Shown here: positions 38,367 to 46,623 of the stretch, piece after piece
Layout: every line of letters begins with the position of its first letter
Numbering within the stretch: the stretch's first letter is position 1
Assembly (NCBI GenBank): GCA_024278135.1
Contig: JAJRTU010000113.1
Coordinates: forward strand, 1-58,161
DNA: 58,161 bases
DNA from: Gammaproteobacteria bacterium
GTDB taxonomy: Bacteria > Pseudomonadota > Gammaproteobacteria > Eutrophobiales > Eutrophobiaceae
Reading direction: 5' to 3'
Notes under the pieces: model-generated
What the model was told of the DNA's origin: nothing
What the model saw: the letters and a program-made list of their open reading frames with translations, nothing else
The model's database searches: none
Made by a program: the position numbers and the translations under genes

Positions 38367-39143
38367 ATGAAAAAACTTGTCACACCACTGCTGCTGTTAC
38401 TGTTCACCAACGTCACCCTGGCGGCGGATGCCCCCCACATGGCAGTCGCCTCGAATATGTTCCAGGCCATGACGGATATTGCCCGGTCTTTTCGACAGGA
38501 CACGAATATTGACGTCAGGTTGATCTTTGGTTCGTCCGGTAATTTTGCACGACAGATAATACAAGGCGCACCGTTCAGGCTCTTTCTCAGCGCAGACAGG
38601 AAATATGTCGACTTGCTGAAAGAAAACGGTCTTACCCTGCTGGCCGATATCAAATACGCACGGGGACGCATCGGTCTGTTTATTCCTGATGGTTCAACAA
38701 TGTCAGTCAGTAAGGATTTGAGTTCGGCAATGAAAAAACTGTTCCATGGGAAATACAAACGCCTCACCATTGCCAACCCCGAACATGCACCCTATGGCAT
38801 CGCCGCACAACAGGCCCTGCAAAATGCGGGCCTGTGGGTGGTGGAGAAACACCGTTTGTTACTCGCCGAGAATGCAGCCCAGGCAGCGCAAATTGCGCTC
38901 AGCGGCAATGTGGATGTGGGGATCATTCCCGCCTCATTTACATATTTACCGGTGTTTCAGAACAAAGGTAAATTTTTCCTGATTCCTGAACAATGGCATC
39001 AACCCCTGCAACAACACCTGGTTTTGCTGGAGGGGGCAAACAGTATCGAAAAACAGTTTTTTGAATACATGCAGGAAGCGAAGGCACGGCGTATTGTTCA
39101 AAAGTACGGTTATGCCATGACGCTACCAGACAGCCGGCGCTGA
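38367..39143 (+). CDS. modA: Molybdate ABC transporter, periplasmic binding protein
   Basis: 258 residues with a clean signal peptide (MKKLVTPLLLLLFTNVTLAA). The mature part has the ModA pattern: VASNMFQAMTDIARSF, LIFGSSGNFARQI (oxyanion-binding Ser residues), FLSADRKYVDLL, and IANPEHAPYGIAAQ. It captures molybdate or tungstate in the periplasm and delivers it to ModB. The TGA overlaps the ATG of modB. The upstream divergent region has no convincing ModE site that I could recognise. Confidence 0.94.
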   Translation: MKKLVTPLLLLLFTNVTLAADAPHMAVASNMFQAMTDIARSFRQDTNIDVRLIFGSSGNFARQIIQGAPFRLFLSADRKYVDLLKENGLTLLADIKYARGRIGLFIPDGSTMSVSKDLSSAMKKLFHGKYKRLTIANPEHAPYGIAAQQALQNAGLWVVEKHRLLLAENAAQAAQIALSGNVDVGIIPASFTYLPVFQNKGKFFLIPEQWHQPLQQHLVLLEGANSIEKQFFEYMQEAKARRIVQKYGYAMTLPDSRR

Positions 39144-39814
39144 TGGACTGGCAGGCACTTCAACTTTCCTTCTCACTGGGGCTGTGGACCGTTGTCCTGC
39201 TTATCCCGGCAGGGGTGATCCTGGCCAGAATACTCGCCTGGCGACATTTCCCGGGCCGGAATTTCCTGCAAACCCTGCTGGCGCTGCCCCTGTTGTTGCC
39301 GCCGACGGTACTGGGTTTTTACCTCTTGATGATGATGGGCAACCGATCTGTTATCGGTCGAAGTTATGAAGCCCTCATCGGCGAGCCACTGGTTTTTTCC
39401 TTTCAGGGTTTATTGCTGGCTTCACTCATATTCAATATCCCCTTTGCCATTCAGCCTATGCAACGGGCCTTCGAATCCATTTCCATTTCAATACGTGAAG
39501 CCGCCTGGTGCAGTGGTCTGAGTCCATGGCAAACATTCTGGAAAATTGAATTGCCCCTGGCCTGGCCCGGTATTCTGTCGGCAGGCATTCTCACTTTTGC
39601 CCACACGCTCGGAGAATTCGGCGTGATACTGATGGTCGGTGGCAATATTCACGGTGAAACCCGCACCATTGCCATTTCAATATATGACCGGGTCCAGGCC
39701 TTCGATAATCAAAGTGCAGCAATTATGTCAGGCGCACTTTTATTGATTGCCTTTGTCGCCATCACCAGCATCTATGTACTTAACGACAAACTGGGCAGGG
39801 CGCATGAGCGATAA
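39143..39814 (+). CDS. modB: Molybdate ABC transporter, permease
   Basis: 223 residues with about five membrane helices. It has LALPLLLPPTVLGFYLLMMMG, typical of ModB, and the EAA loop EAAWCSGLSPWQTFWKIELPL, which docks the ATPase. The ATG overlaps the TGA of modA (TGATG) and the gene's end overlaps modC by 11 bases, so the three are one operon. It forms the membrane channel for molybdate import. Confidence 0.95.
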   Translation: MDWQALQLSFSLGLWTVVLLIPAGVILARILAWRHFPGRNFLQTLLALPLLLPPTVLGFYLLMMMGNRSVIGRSYEALIGEPLVFSFQGLLLASLIFNIPFAIQPMQRAFESISISIREAAWCSGLSPWQTFWKIELPLAWPGILSAGILTFAHTLGEFGVILMVGGNIHGETRTIAISIYDRVQAFDNQSAAIMSGALLLIAFVAITSIYVLNDKLGRAHER

Positions 39815-40913
39815 GGCCATTGATGTCAGTCTGCAGCAGAATTCACCCATCCCCCTGGATGTGAACTTCTCCTGCAATACCGGTGAAATACTGGTCATAC
39901 TCGGGCCCTCCGGCAGTGGCAAAACCACCATTCTCAGAAGCATTGCCGGTTTATATACGCCCCGGACAGGAAGGATTCGAAGCAACGGTGAAATCTGGTT
40001 TGACTCGGCACATGGCAGGAAACTGGCGATACAGCAACGTCGAACCGGCATGGTGTTTCAACACTATGCCCTGTTTCCACATTTGAGCGCATTAAAAAAT
40101 ATTACCGCTGCACTGTCTCATCTTGACAAAGCAAAACGGATGGCAAGGGCTGAAGAATTACTGGCACGGGTAAATATGCAGGGTCTGGGATCACGCTACC
40201 CGCATCAGTTGTCAGGCGGGCAGCAGCAACGTATTGCCCTGGCACGGGCATTGGCACGGGATCCGAAAGTCCTGCTGCTGGATGAACCCTTCTCTGCCGT
40301 TGATCAACAAACACGCCGCAAACTGGTGCGCGAACTGGTACAACTGCGCAGCCGCCTTGCGATCCCGATTATACATGTGACGCATGATCTGAATGAGGCC
40401 AGACGCATTGCCAACAGAATATGTATTATCCACCACGGCAAAACCTTGCAGATTGATACGCCCAAAAACATCATGTCGCAACCGCTGAACAGAAATGTGG
40501 CCTTTCTGGTGGGGCACTACAATGTCTTCAGCGCCACCATCGAAAAACATGATAATGAAAACAGAAAAACCTATATAAAATGGTTCAACCACATGCTGGA
40601 AACTCCCTACCGACCCGAACTGGACGCCGGCATGGAGATTGACTGGGTGATACCGGCTGAAAACCTGATTCTACATCGTCGTGACCGGCCCTCCAAAGGC
40701 GAAAAAGAAAATCCCGTCAGTGGTGATATAGAGGAATTCATTCCATTGGGCGAAACCTCTTCCGTTACCATAAAAGCACACGGGACTGAGCAGTTATTGA
40801 CCATGAGTGTGTCCAGTCATGTGGCCCGGCGCAACGGACTGGGGAAAGGAGGTATCCTGTCCCTGTCCCTGCTCAGTAAGGGAATCCACCTGATGGCACG
40901 ACAGGTAGTGTAA
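39804..40913 (+). CDS. modC: Molybdate ABC transporter, ATP-binding protein
   Basis: The ATG at 39804 (MSDKAIDVSLQQ) is preferred to the longer frame from 39747, which lies inside modB. 369 residues. Walker A GPSGSGKTT, signature LSGGQQQRIALARALA, Walker B VLLLDEPFSAVD and switch histidine IHVTHDLNEA are all intact. The C-terminal third has a TOBE/mop-like domain (GDIEEFIPLGETSSVTIKAHG) that in ModC proteins senses molybdate. It energises ModB. Molybdenum enzymes that would use the metal are not encoded in this window. The gene converges on the Apc5-like gene. Confidence 0.94.
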   Translation: MSDKAIDVSLQQNSPIPLDVNFSCNTGEILVILGPSGSGKTTILRSIAGLYTPRTGRIRSNGEIWFDSAHGRKLAIQQRRTGMVFQHYALFPHLSALKNITAALSHLDKAKRMARAEELLARVNMQGLGSRYPHQLSGGQQQRIALARALARDPKVLLLDEPFSAVDQQTRRKLVRELVQLRSRLAIPIIHVTHDLNEARRIANRICIIHHGKTLQIDTPKNIMSQPLNRNVAFLVGHYNVFSATIEKHDNENRKTYIKWFNHMLETPYRPELDAGMEIDWVIPAENLILHRRDRPSKGEKENPVSGDIEEFIPLGETSSVTIKAHGTEQLLTMSVSSHVARRNGLGKGGILSLSLLSKGIHLMARQVV

Positions 40914-40933
40914 TCCCTGGTTTTCCTTTATCT

Positions 40934-40948
40934 GCCATCGTGGATGGC
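40934..40948. terminator. Hairpin between convergent modC and Apc5-like genes
   Basis: GCCATC-GTG-GATGGC forms a 6-bp stem, with CCTTTAT and ATAAGG flanks that could extend it on both sides. It lies 21 bases after modC and 30 before the Apc5-like stop, the place expected for a bidirectional terminator. No clear T-run follows on either strand, so the intrinsic-terminator role is uncertain. Confidence 0.35.
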
Positions 40949-40977
40949 GGCCATAAGGTAAAGAAAATATGTGCTCG

Positions 40978-41880
40978 TCAGACCTGGTACAGCTGGCCGC
41001 GAATACGCCGACAGGCAGCATGCAACTCCGGAATGTCACTGGCGGGAGGGAGTTCACCCGCTGTCGTCACCAAACACGGCTGAGTACCTGACACGTCCCA
41101 GTCATCCGGTGTTACCGACAGAATTTGTCCCCCCAGGCGCTTGTCGTTCATGACAGGGTTTGAGCAGATGAGCAGATTCCCGGGGGCCAGACCGGAAAAG
41201 GCCTGCACCTGTTCATAGCTCATCTCTGTCGGCAATAACACCGGCAGAGCGTTATAGAAGCGAGTCACATTGACAGCCGGCAACAATGCTGCCGCCCATT
41301 CTTCATATTCCAGCGCTGTGACTTTCTCTTCGACGATGATGATATCGGCACCCGCTTCACCAAAAACACGAACAGCCTCACTCACTATTCTGCCACATTG
41401 TTCCAAATTTACCGCTTCACCCATTTGTGCCGCCAGCGTTGCCGGTCCTGTCACCAGCAACGCAAACAGGACATCATCTGTGACAGTTGTACCCAGACGT
41501 TTCAACACCTCAACACCTGTCCTGATTCTGACATGCGCCCGCAGTTGATCTGCAATATTTTCAGGAATCGCCTGACCGGGTTTGGCCCTGATCTTCGGCG
41601 GGTAGCAAGCCCAGTCCAGTTGCGCGCCAAGCGCCTCTGCCATCGCGCCAGCATCGACAAAACAAAGCATCGCATCGAGATCCAGAGATTGCTGCAGCGC
41701 TGTCAGACATTTTGACAACTTCGTTGCATCACTGAGAAACTCCCGTACTTCAAGGCCTTCAATTTGTGCCGCCACCGTGTGGACTATTGGCATCAGCAGT
41801 GCGTGAGAGGGAGACTCACCACGCTTGACCAGTCTGCGACAACGTCGCCGCGGACTCTCTCGTTTTGACGAAGCACTCAT
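40978..41880 (-). CDS. Apc5-like protein (fifth gene of ketone carboxylase cluster)
   Basis: 300 residues, about 33 kDa, last of five minus-strand genes. The sequence resembles the uroporphyrinogen decarboxylase/MtaA fold in its early ALLMPIVHTVAAQIEGL...REFL, LDLDAMLCFVDAGAMAEALG and VTGPATLAAQMG segments, but the match is weak. Position and size agree with Apc5 of the acetophenone carboxylase operon, a subunit needed for activity but loosely bound to the core. The N-terminal 20 residues are strongly basic (KRESPRRRCRRLVKR). The gene follows the HyuB-type gene by 16 bases. The biochemical role of Apc5-type proteins is not settled. Confidence 0.65.
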   Translation of the reverse strand: MSASSKRESPRRRCRRLVKRGESPSHALLMPIVHTVAAQIEGLEVREFLSDATKLSKCLTALQQSLDLDAMLCFVDAGAMAEALGAQLDWACYPPKIRAKPGQAIPENIADQLRAHVRIRTGVEVLKRLGTTVTDDVLFALLVTGPATLAAQMGEAVNLEQCGRIVSEAVRVFGEAGADIIIVEEKVTALEYEEWAAALLPAVNVTRFYNALPVLLPTEMSYEQVQAFSGLAPGNLLICSNPVMNDKRLGGQILSVTPDDWDVSGTQPCLVTTAGELPPASDIPELHAACRRIRGQLYQV

Positions 41881-41896
41881 TCCCCTGTCTGCCGTG

Positions 41897-43957
41897 TCAG
41901 GGGCGCATCAGAGGTACTGTCATTTCGGCATCGGGCCAGCTGCCGTAGTGCTTGAGTATGGCCTCCGGTGGCCTTTTTTTCAGCCACGCGGTTTCAAACT
42001 CATCATAAGGTTTGCCACGGGCAAGTCGATCAGCACAGGTGGCTGAGCGAAGTTCATCCGTTGCCTCAGCATCCACCAGCTCAGTCCCGGCATCAATTAC
42101 CACACGATAGATGTTACGGGCGACCGCCGGGGAAATGGTGCCTTTGTCGATATCGCTGAGTACCGCCTGCGGATCGCGTTCAATCGGATCACCATAGCCG
42201 GTGCCACCGGTTGAGAAGGCAAAGGTAATGATGTCGCCGCACTCATAGGACCGTACACTGCGACCCTGAAATTCAGCGATAAACTCACCCTGAATAGTCT
42301 GATTTTCCAGAATGTCCTGGGTATCCAGACTCAGATTTTCAGCACCCTCGGCCAGCTTGTTCATGATGTCCGGTTTGCGCACACTGATCCCGGGGATGGT
42401 ACAGGGTGCATAGCCTCCGAACAGCGGCTGCGGTGTCTGAATCTTGCTGTTATCCGCAATGGCCATCATGTAGATCTCGGGTACGTGATGCGCCACCCAT
42501 AACTGTGAAGTCCCGACACCGCCACGCAACTTGCCGTGTCCACATGAGTCCTTCCAGTGTTGTGACAGCGGCACCAGTAAGGGAAACTCGTTTTCCACCA
42601 GTTCAACATCCGGCGCCCGCCCGAATACACACCACGGAAAACCGAACGCATCCATACCGTCCATTGTCGGTCGGGCACCCTGACCTTCGGTATTAATGGA
42701 ATAGGCGAGCATATCGGCAAAGGGCATGTCCCACTGCGACAGTCCGGCCAGTACCAGTGCGTTGCCGCCATTTCCCTGCGAGGCACCGGTTTGCTGCCAT
42801 TGCCCCGTGGCAAACATGGCCTTGCCGACACAATTGTGCACGGCACTCATGACACCCGTGGAGATCATCACCGAGTTACTGGTGGCGGCACGCACATCAG
42901 GCGACAAACAGGTATTAGGAGGAAACAGAAAATCGATCCGGGCAAAAGTACCGTTGCTGATGGGAAAATCGTGGAACAGATATTCGTAGATATAATTTGA
43001 AAAGTGACCGATGGCCGCCTGTGGATGTGCATTGTAGGAGGATGCCGTTTCGGGTCCGGTACCGGTAAAATCAACCAGTAAATGATCGTTATCTTTCTCA
43101 ATCGTCATGTAACAGGAACGGATCAGGCCCTGTTCCAGGCCGACAGCATCGGCAAAGGTGACACAACGATATTTACCATCCGGCCACAGCTGAATACGTT
43201 TGCCCGCTCCCTGTTCTGCGGTGATCAGCATCTTGCGAAACAGGCCCTTGATATAATCTGCGCCTTCACGTTCTGCCAGCTCAACCAGACGCCGGCGTAC
43301 CCGATCTGCCGTGGTACAACGGGCCTTCAGATCCACCGTGATCATCTGCGGGGCACGAATACCAAAGGCCGCAAACATTTCTTCTATGTCCGCACGCAGT
43401 TCGAAGTTCTCGCCAATCTTGATCGGCGGCAGGTTCATACCCTCTTCAAAACGTGATTTGGCCGACACCGGCATGCCCCCCGGTTCGGTCGAGCCGGTTT
43501 CGGTCGTGTGTACCAGTGCAACCGTCCAGGCAATGAGTTCACCCTCATGGAAGACCGGCATCGCCACCATCTGGTCCGGGTTGTGAATACCGCCATACAC
43601 GGCATCGTTGCAAAACCACAGATCGCCGTCCCGGATTCCCGGGTTCCCGGCGTAGGTCTGCATGATATATTTGATGATCATCGGCGGAATCACCGCATGC
43701 AGATAGGTACCACAGGAACCGTTCACCATATCACCTGCCGCGGTCATGATCCCCACCAGGGAGTCACCCGCCACCCCCATGGCACTGCGGCAGGAACGCA
43801 CGAAGACCTCCATGCCTTCATCAAGAATATCATTGGTACGTTGAAAACCGATCTCATATTGTCCCAGCCCGATTTTCTCCACACAGGCCAGCTCCTCTGC
43901 CGTGGGTGGCACCGGTTTCAACCACTGCATCTTTTGTTCAATTGTAGGAATAGGCAT
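41897..43957 (-). CDS. Hydantoinase B / acetone-acetophenone carboxylase alpha-type subunit (Apc4-like)
   Basis: 686 residues, about 75 kDa, HyuB family. Typical segments: GDMVNGSCGTYLHAVIPPMI, FCNDAVYGGIHNPDQMVAMPVF, DFTGTGPETASSYNAHPQAA, and GHGKLRGGVGTSQLW near residue 490. Members with this relation to a HyuA subunit include N-methylhydantoinase, acetone carboxylase and acetophenone carboxylase. In the ketone carboxylases this subunit is thought to carry out carbon-carbon bond formation. Carboxylation rather than ring opening is favoured here by the gamma-like gene between two HyuA genes, an arrangement of acetophenone carboxylase. It follows the Apc3-like gene by 9 bases. Confidence 0.85.
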   Translation of the reverse strand: MPIPTIEQKMQWLKPVPPTAEELACVEKIGLGQYEIGFQRTNDILDEGMEVFVRSCRSAMGVAGDSLVGIMTAAGDMVNGSCGTYLHAVIPPMIIKYIMQTYAGNPGIRDGDLWFCNDAVYGGIHNPDQMVAMPVFHEGELIAWTVALVHTTETGSTEPGGMPVSAKSRFEEGMNLPPIKIGENFELRADIEEMFAAFGIRAPQMITVDLKARCTTADRVRRRLVELAEREGADYIKGLFRKMLITAEQGAGKRIQLWPDGKYRCVTFADAVGLEQGLIRSCYMTIEKDNDHLLVDFTGTGPETASSYNAHPQAAIGHFSNYIYEYLFHDFPISNGTFARIDFLFPPNTCLSPDVRAATSNSVMISTGVMSAVHNCVGKAMFATGQWQQTGASQGNGGNALVLAGLSQWDMPFADMLAYSINTEGQGARPTMDGMDAFGFPWCVFGRAPDVELVENEFPLLVPLSQHWKDSCGHGKLRGGVGTSQLWVAHHVPEIYMMAIADNSKIQTPQPLFGGYAPCTIPGISVRKPDIMNKLAEGAENLSLDTQDILENQTIQGEFIAEFQGRSVRSYECGDIITFAFSTGGTGYGDPIERDPQAVLSDIDKGTISPAVARNIYRVVIDAGTELVDAEATDELRSATCADRLARGKPYDEFETAWLKKRPPEAILKHYGSWPDAEMTVPLMRP

Positions 43958-43966
43958 GACTGTTAT

Positions 43967-46222
43967 TTACTCGTTCTCGTTTCCAATGGGGGAAATGGCG
44001 GTTTCATCTTCACTGCGAACACCGGCACGGACTGACACCATTCGACCTGGCTGTACCTGTGCCCCGGTATCTGTTGACGCACCTTCCAGCACACCCAGAC
44101 CATGACAGTCGATGCTAAAGGTCTGACCGGGGGCAACGACGACCGTTGTCAACTCCGCATCGATCACTGCAGGCCCGGTAACCATGTCCCCGGGCAGCAA
44201 TTTGCTGAAATCATAGACAGGCGTCTCGACGAAATTGCCGATTTCGGGCCAGTATGCAGAACGCGTCCCTGTTTGAGCAGCGCCGGCTTCACTATCTCGC
44301 ATCTCCAGTTCAGCCAGCTGATGCCTGGGGGTCGGCACACTCACCCGCAAAATAAAACTGTCGAGATACACCCCTCCCGGTTTGTTGACCACCAGTGGAC
44401 TGAAGGCCTCCGAGAATTCCAGTTCGAAGGCCTCGTAAACCGCCTGTGCATCCTTTTCGGAGTGAATATACAACAATGGCGAGGCCATACGTTTTACATT
44501 CACCTGACCGCCGTAAAGCATGTCCAGTTCCAGTGAGAATTCCGCCTGCTCAAGCGACAGCCCTTCCGAGAGAAGATCCTGTCTGGCACGCTCCACCAGC
44601 GATTCGACGACCTGGTTGAACAGAGTGTACTCGCTAGTCAGTGTTTCGGTGATCGCCTGCATGAACACCATGCGTCGTGATACTTCGTAGAGATGAACGA
44701 TGTCCATCACCGATGCACCCATGGCACAAAATACCGGCGAAGCCGGGAAAATAATGGCTTTGTCAATATCGCCTCTGAACCCGCTCACATGCGTCGGGCC
44801 GGCGCCACCAAAAGCAAACAAAACAAATTCCTCCGGCTTGTATCCGCGCAGGTGAACTTCCCGCTTGATGGCTGACGCCATATTTTGATCCACGACGTGG
44901 CGGATCAGGGCAGCCGCTTCCGCTACGCTGATACCGAGTGGGTCGGCAATACTGACCTTAATGGCCTGCTCAGCTTTCGCTTTATTCAAGGGCATTCGCC
45001 CGCCGAAATAATTTTCGGCACTGAGATAACCGAGTACCAGATCGGCATCGGTCACCGTCGGCTCGACACCCCCGAGGTCGTAGCATACCGGTCCCGGCAT
45101 GGAACCTGCACTCTGTGGTCCAACATCCAGACGCTTGCCCATCAGTGTATTCAATGAAGCAATGGAACCACCGCCTGCGCCGATGGAAATGGTCTGTATC
45201 ATGGTCACACCCACCATCCAGGTATCAATAACCGGTCGGAACTCATAGTTACGGACACTGGATTCAACCACCAGGCCGACATCGAAGCTGGTACCGCCCA
45301 TATCGCAGGCCACCACGTTACTGTAACCGAGCTGGGCAGCGAAATGTACCGCGCCCATCAGTCCGGCCACGGGCCCGCCATTAAAGGTTCGGCATGCCGT
45401 TGTCTTGAACAACTCGGCACTGCCGCCCGAGTTGTGGATCATCAGAAAACTGCCGCTGAACCCCTCGCCACGCACCCTGTCCCAGGTGGCCGACAGTTCT
45501 ATTTGCATGATTTGCTGCAGATAGGCATCCAGTACCGTGGTCATGGTGCGTTCGTATTCTCCTATCTTGGCCACCACCTCGCTGGATAACACCGCCGGCA
45601 GATAACCAATGTGATACTCCTTGTACTCATCACGGATAATTTCTTTGATCCGATGTTCGTGTTCCGGGTTGGCAAAAGACCAGAGCAGTGAAACCACGAT
45701 CACTCTGGCACCCTTATCCACCAGTTTTTGCAACTGGCGGCGAACATCGTTCTCATCCAGGGGGCGAATGACGGTACCGGTGGAATCAATCCTCTCCCTG
45801 ACACCCACGATCATGCTGCGCGAAATCAAAGGCGTAGGTTTGGATTGCACGGCAAGATTGCGTCGTTGTGCCACCCGCTTGCCATCCACCCATTGCGCAC
45901 CACGGCCGATTAGGATGGCATCTTCGTGGCCCTCGGTCGTCATCATGCCGATTCGCGGCCCCAGTCTCTGGATTAAGCGGTTCAGTGCCACCGTGGTGGA
46001 GTAACGAATGATTTTTATTTTTGGCAGTAATCCTGACACATCCAGATCCACCTCATCCGCCGCCTCCTCCACAGCATTCATGAAGCAAATGGATAAATCG
46101 TGTGGTGTGGTGGGTGACTTGACGATGCTACGCTCACCATCCAGCGTCATCACCAGATCACAAAAGGTACCGCCGATATCAACATCAATGGAATTGAGTG
46201 CCCGGATCTCTCCCCTGTCCAT
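43967..46222 (-). CDS. Hydantoinase A-type ATPase subunit (Apc3-like)
   Basis: The ATG at 46222, one base after the TAA of the gamma-like gene, is preferred. A GTG at 46234 would overlap that gene and put its ribosome site too close. 751 residues, about 82 kDa. ASKHA-type nucleotide motifs: SIDVDIGGTFCDLVM at the start, CDMGGTSFDVGLV near 285, and FGGAGPTHVSG near 465. In acetone and acetophenone carboxylases such subunits use ATP to phosphorylate the ketone enol and/or bicarbonate. It is the larger of two HyuA paralogs here and intact, unlike the Apc1-like gene. Confidence 0.85.
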   Translation of the reverse strand: MDRGEIRALNSIDVDIGGTFCDLVMTLDGERSIVKSPTTPHDLSICFMNAVEEAADEVDLDVSGLLPKIKIIRYSTTVALNRLIQRLGPRIGMMTTEGHEDAILIGRGAQWVDGKRVAQRRNLAVQSKPTPLISRSMIVGVRERIDSTGTVIRPLDENDVRRQLQKLVDKGARVIVVSLLWSFANPEHEHRIKEIIRDEYKEYHIGYLPAVLSSEVVAKIGEYERTMTTVLDAYLQQIMQIELSATWDRVRGEGFSGSFLMIHNSGGSAELFKTTACRTFNGGPVAGLMGAVHFAAQLGYSNVVACDMGGTSFDVGLVVESSVRNYEFRPVIDTWMVGVTMIQTISIGAGGGSIASLNTLMGKRLDVGPQSAGSMPGPVCYDLGGVEPTVTDADLVLGYLSAENYFGGRMPLNKAKAEQAIKVSIADPLGISVAEAAALIRHVVDQNMASAIKREVHLRGYKPEEFVLFAFGGAGPTHVSGFRGDIDKAIIFPASPVFCAMGASVMDIVHLYEVSRRMVFMQAITETLTSEYTLFNQVVESLVERARQDLLSEGLSLEQAEFSLELDMLYGGQVNVKRMASPLLYIHSEKDAQAVYEAFELEFSEAFSPLVVNKPGGVYLDSFILRVSVPTPRHQLAELEMRDSEAGAAQTGTRSAYWPEIGNFVETPVYDFSKLLPGDMVTGPAVIDAELTTVVVAPGQTFSIDCHGLGVLEGASTDTGAQVQPGRMVSVRAGVRSEDETAISPIGNENE

Positions 46223-46223
46223 C

Positions 46224-46610
46224 TTACCCGCCACCTTCTTCGGCCAGATACAAATGACCCTGTCGGATGATCAGTTCACCCTTGTTCACGCGCGCTTTCA
46301 GCCTGGCGACATCCACTTCAATATCATGGGTGATGGGATGGCCGGGAGGCAGATACTCCGTCTCTATCTGACGCCCGCATTTCGGGCAGTAAAATTCAAG
46401 TATACGCACCCACTCGGGATCGGGAGAAAAAGTATATTCTCCTTCTATTACCGGCTGATGTATCTCGGCGGGATCACGCTCGTAAACCAGGCAACCACGT
46501 TTGTAATTTTCATGGGCCGAAATCAGTTTGTGCCCGCATTGAAAACAATACCAGCATTCATCATCAAGGTTCAGTTGCAGATACTCGGTAAATTGTATTC
46601 TGTCCATCAT
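46224..46610 (-). CDS. Acetone carboxylase gamma-like small subunit (Apc2-like)
   Basis: 128 residues, about 15 kDa. Two cysteine pairs, CWYCFQCG near residue 18 and FYCPKCGRQ near residue 80, suggest a zinc-ribbon-like metal site. The C-terminus PPGHPITHDIEVDVARLKARV resembles the gamma subunit of acetone carboxylase. It lies between the two HyuA-type genes, exactly the place of Apc2 in the acetophenone carboxylase operon. The Apc1-like gene ends 13 bases away. The family call is good; metal content is inference. Confidence 0.82.
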   Translation of the reverse strand: MMDRIQFTEYLQLNLDDECWYCFQCGHKLISAHENYKRGCLVYERDPAEIHQPVIEGEYTFSPDPEWVRILEFYCPKCGRQIETEYLPPGHPITHDIEVDVARLKARVNKGELIIRQGHLYLAEEGGG

Positions 46611-46623
46611 TAGCTCTCACATC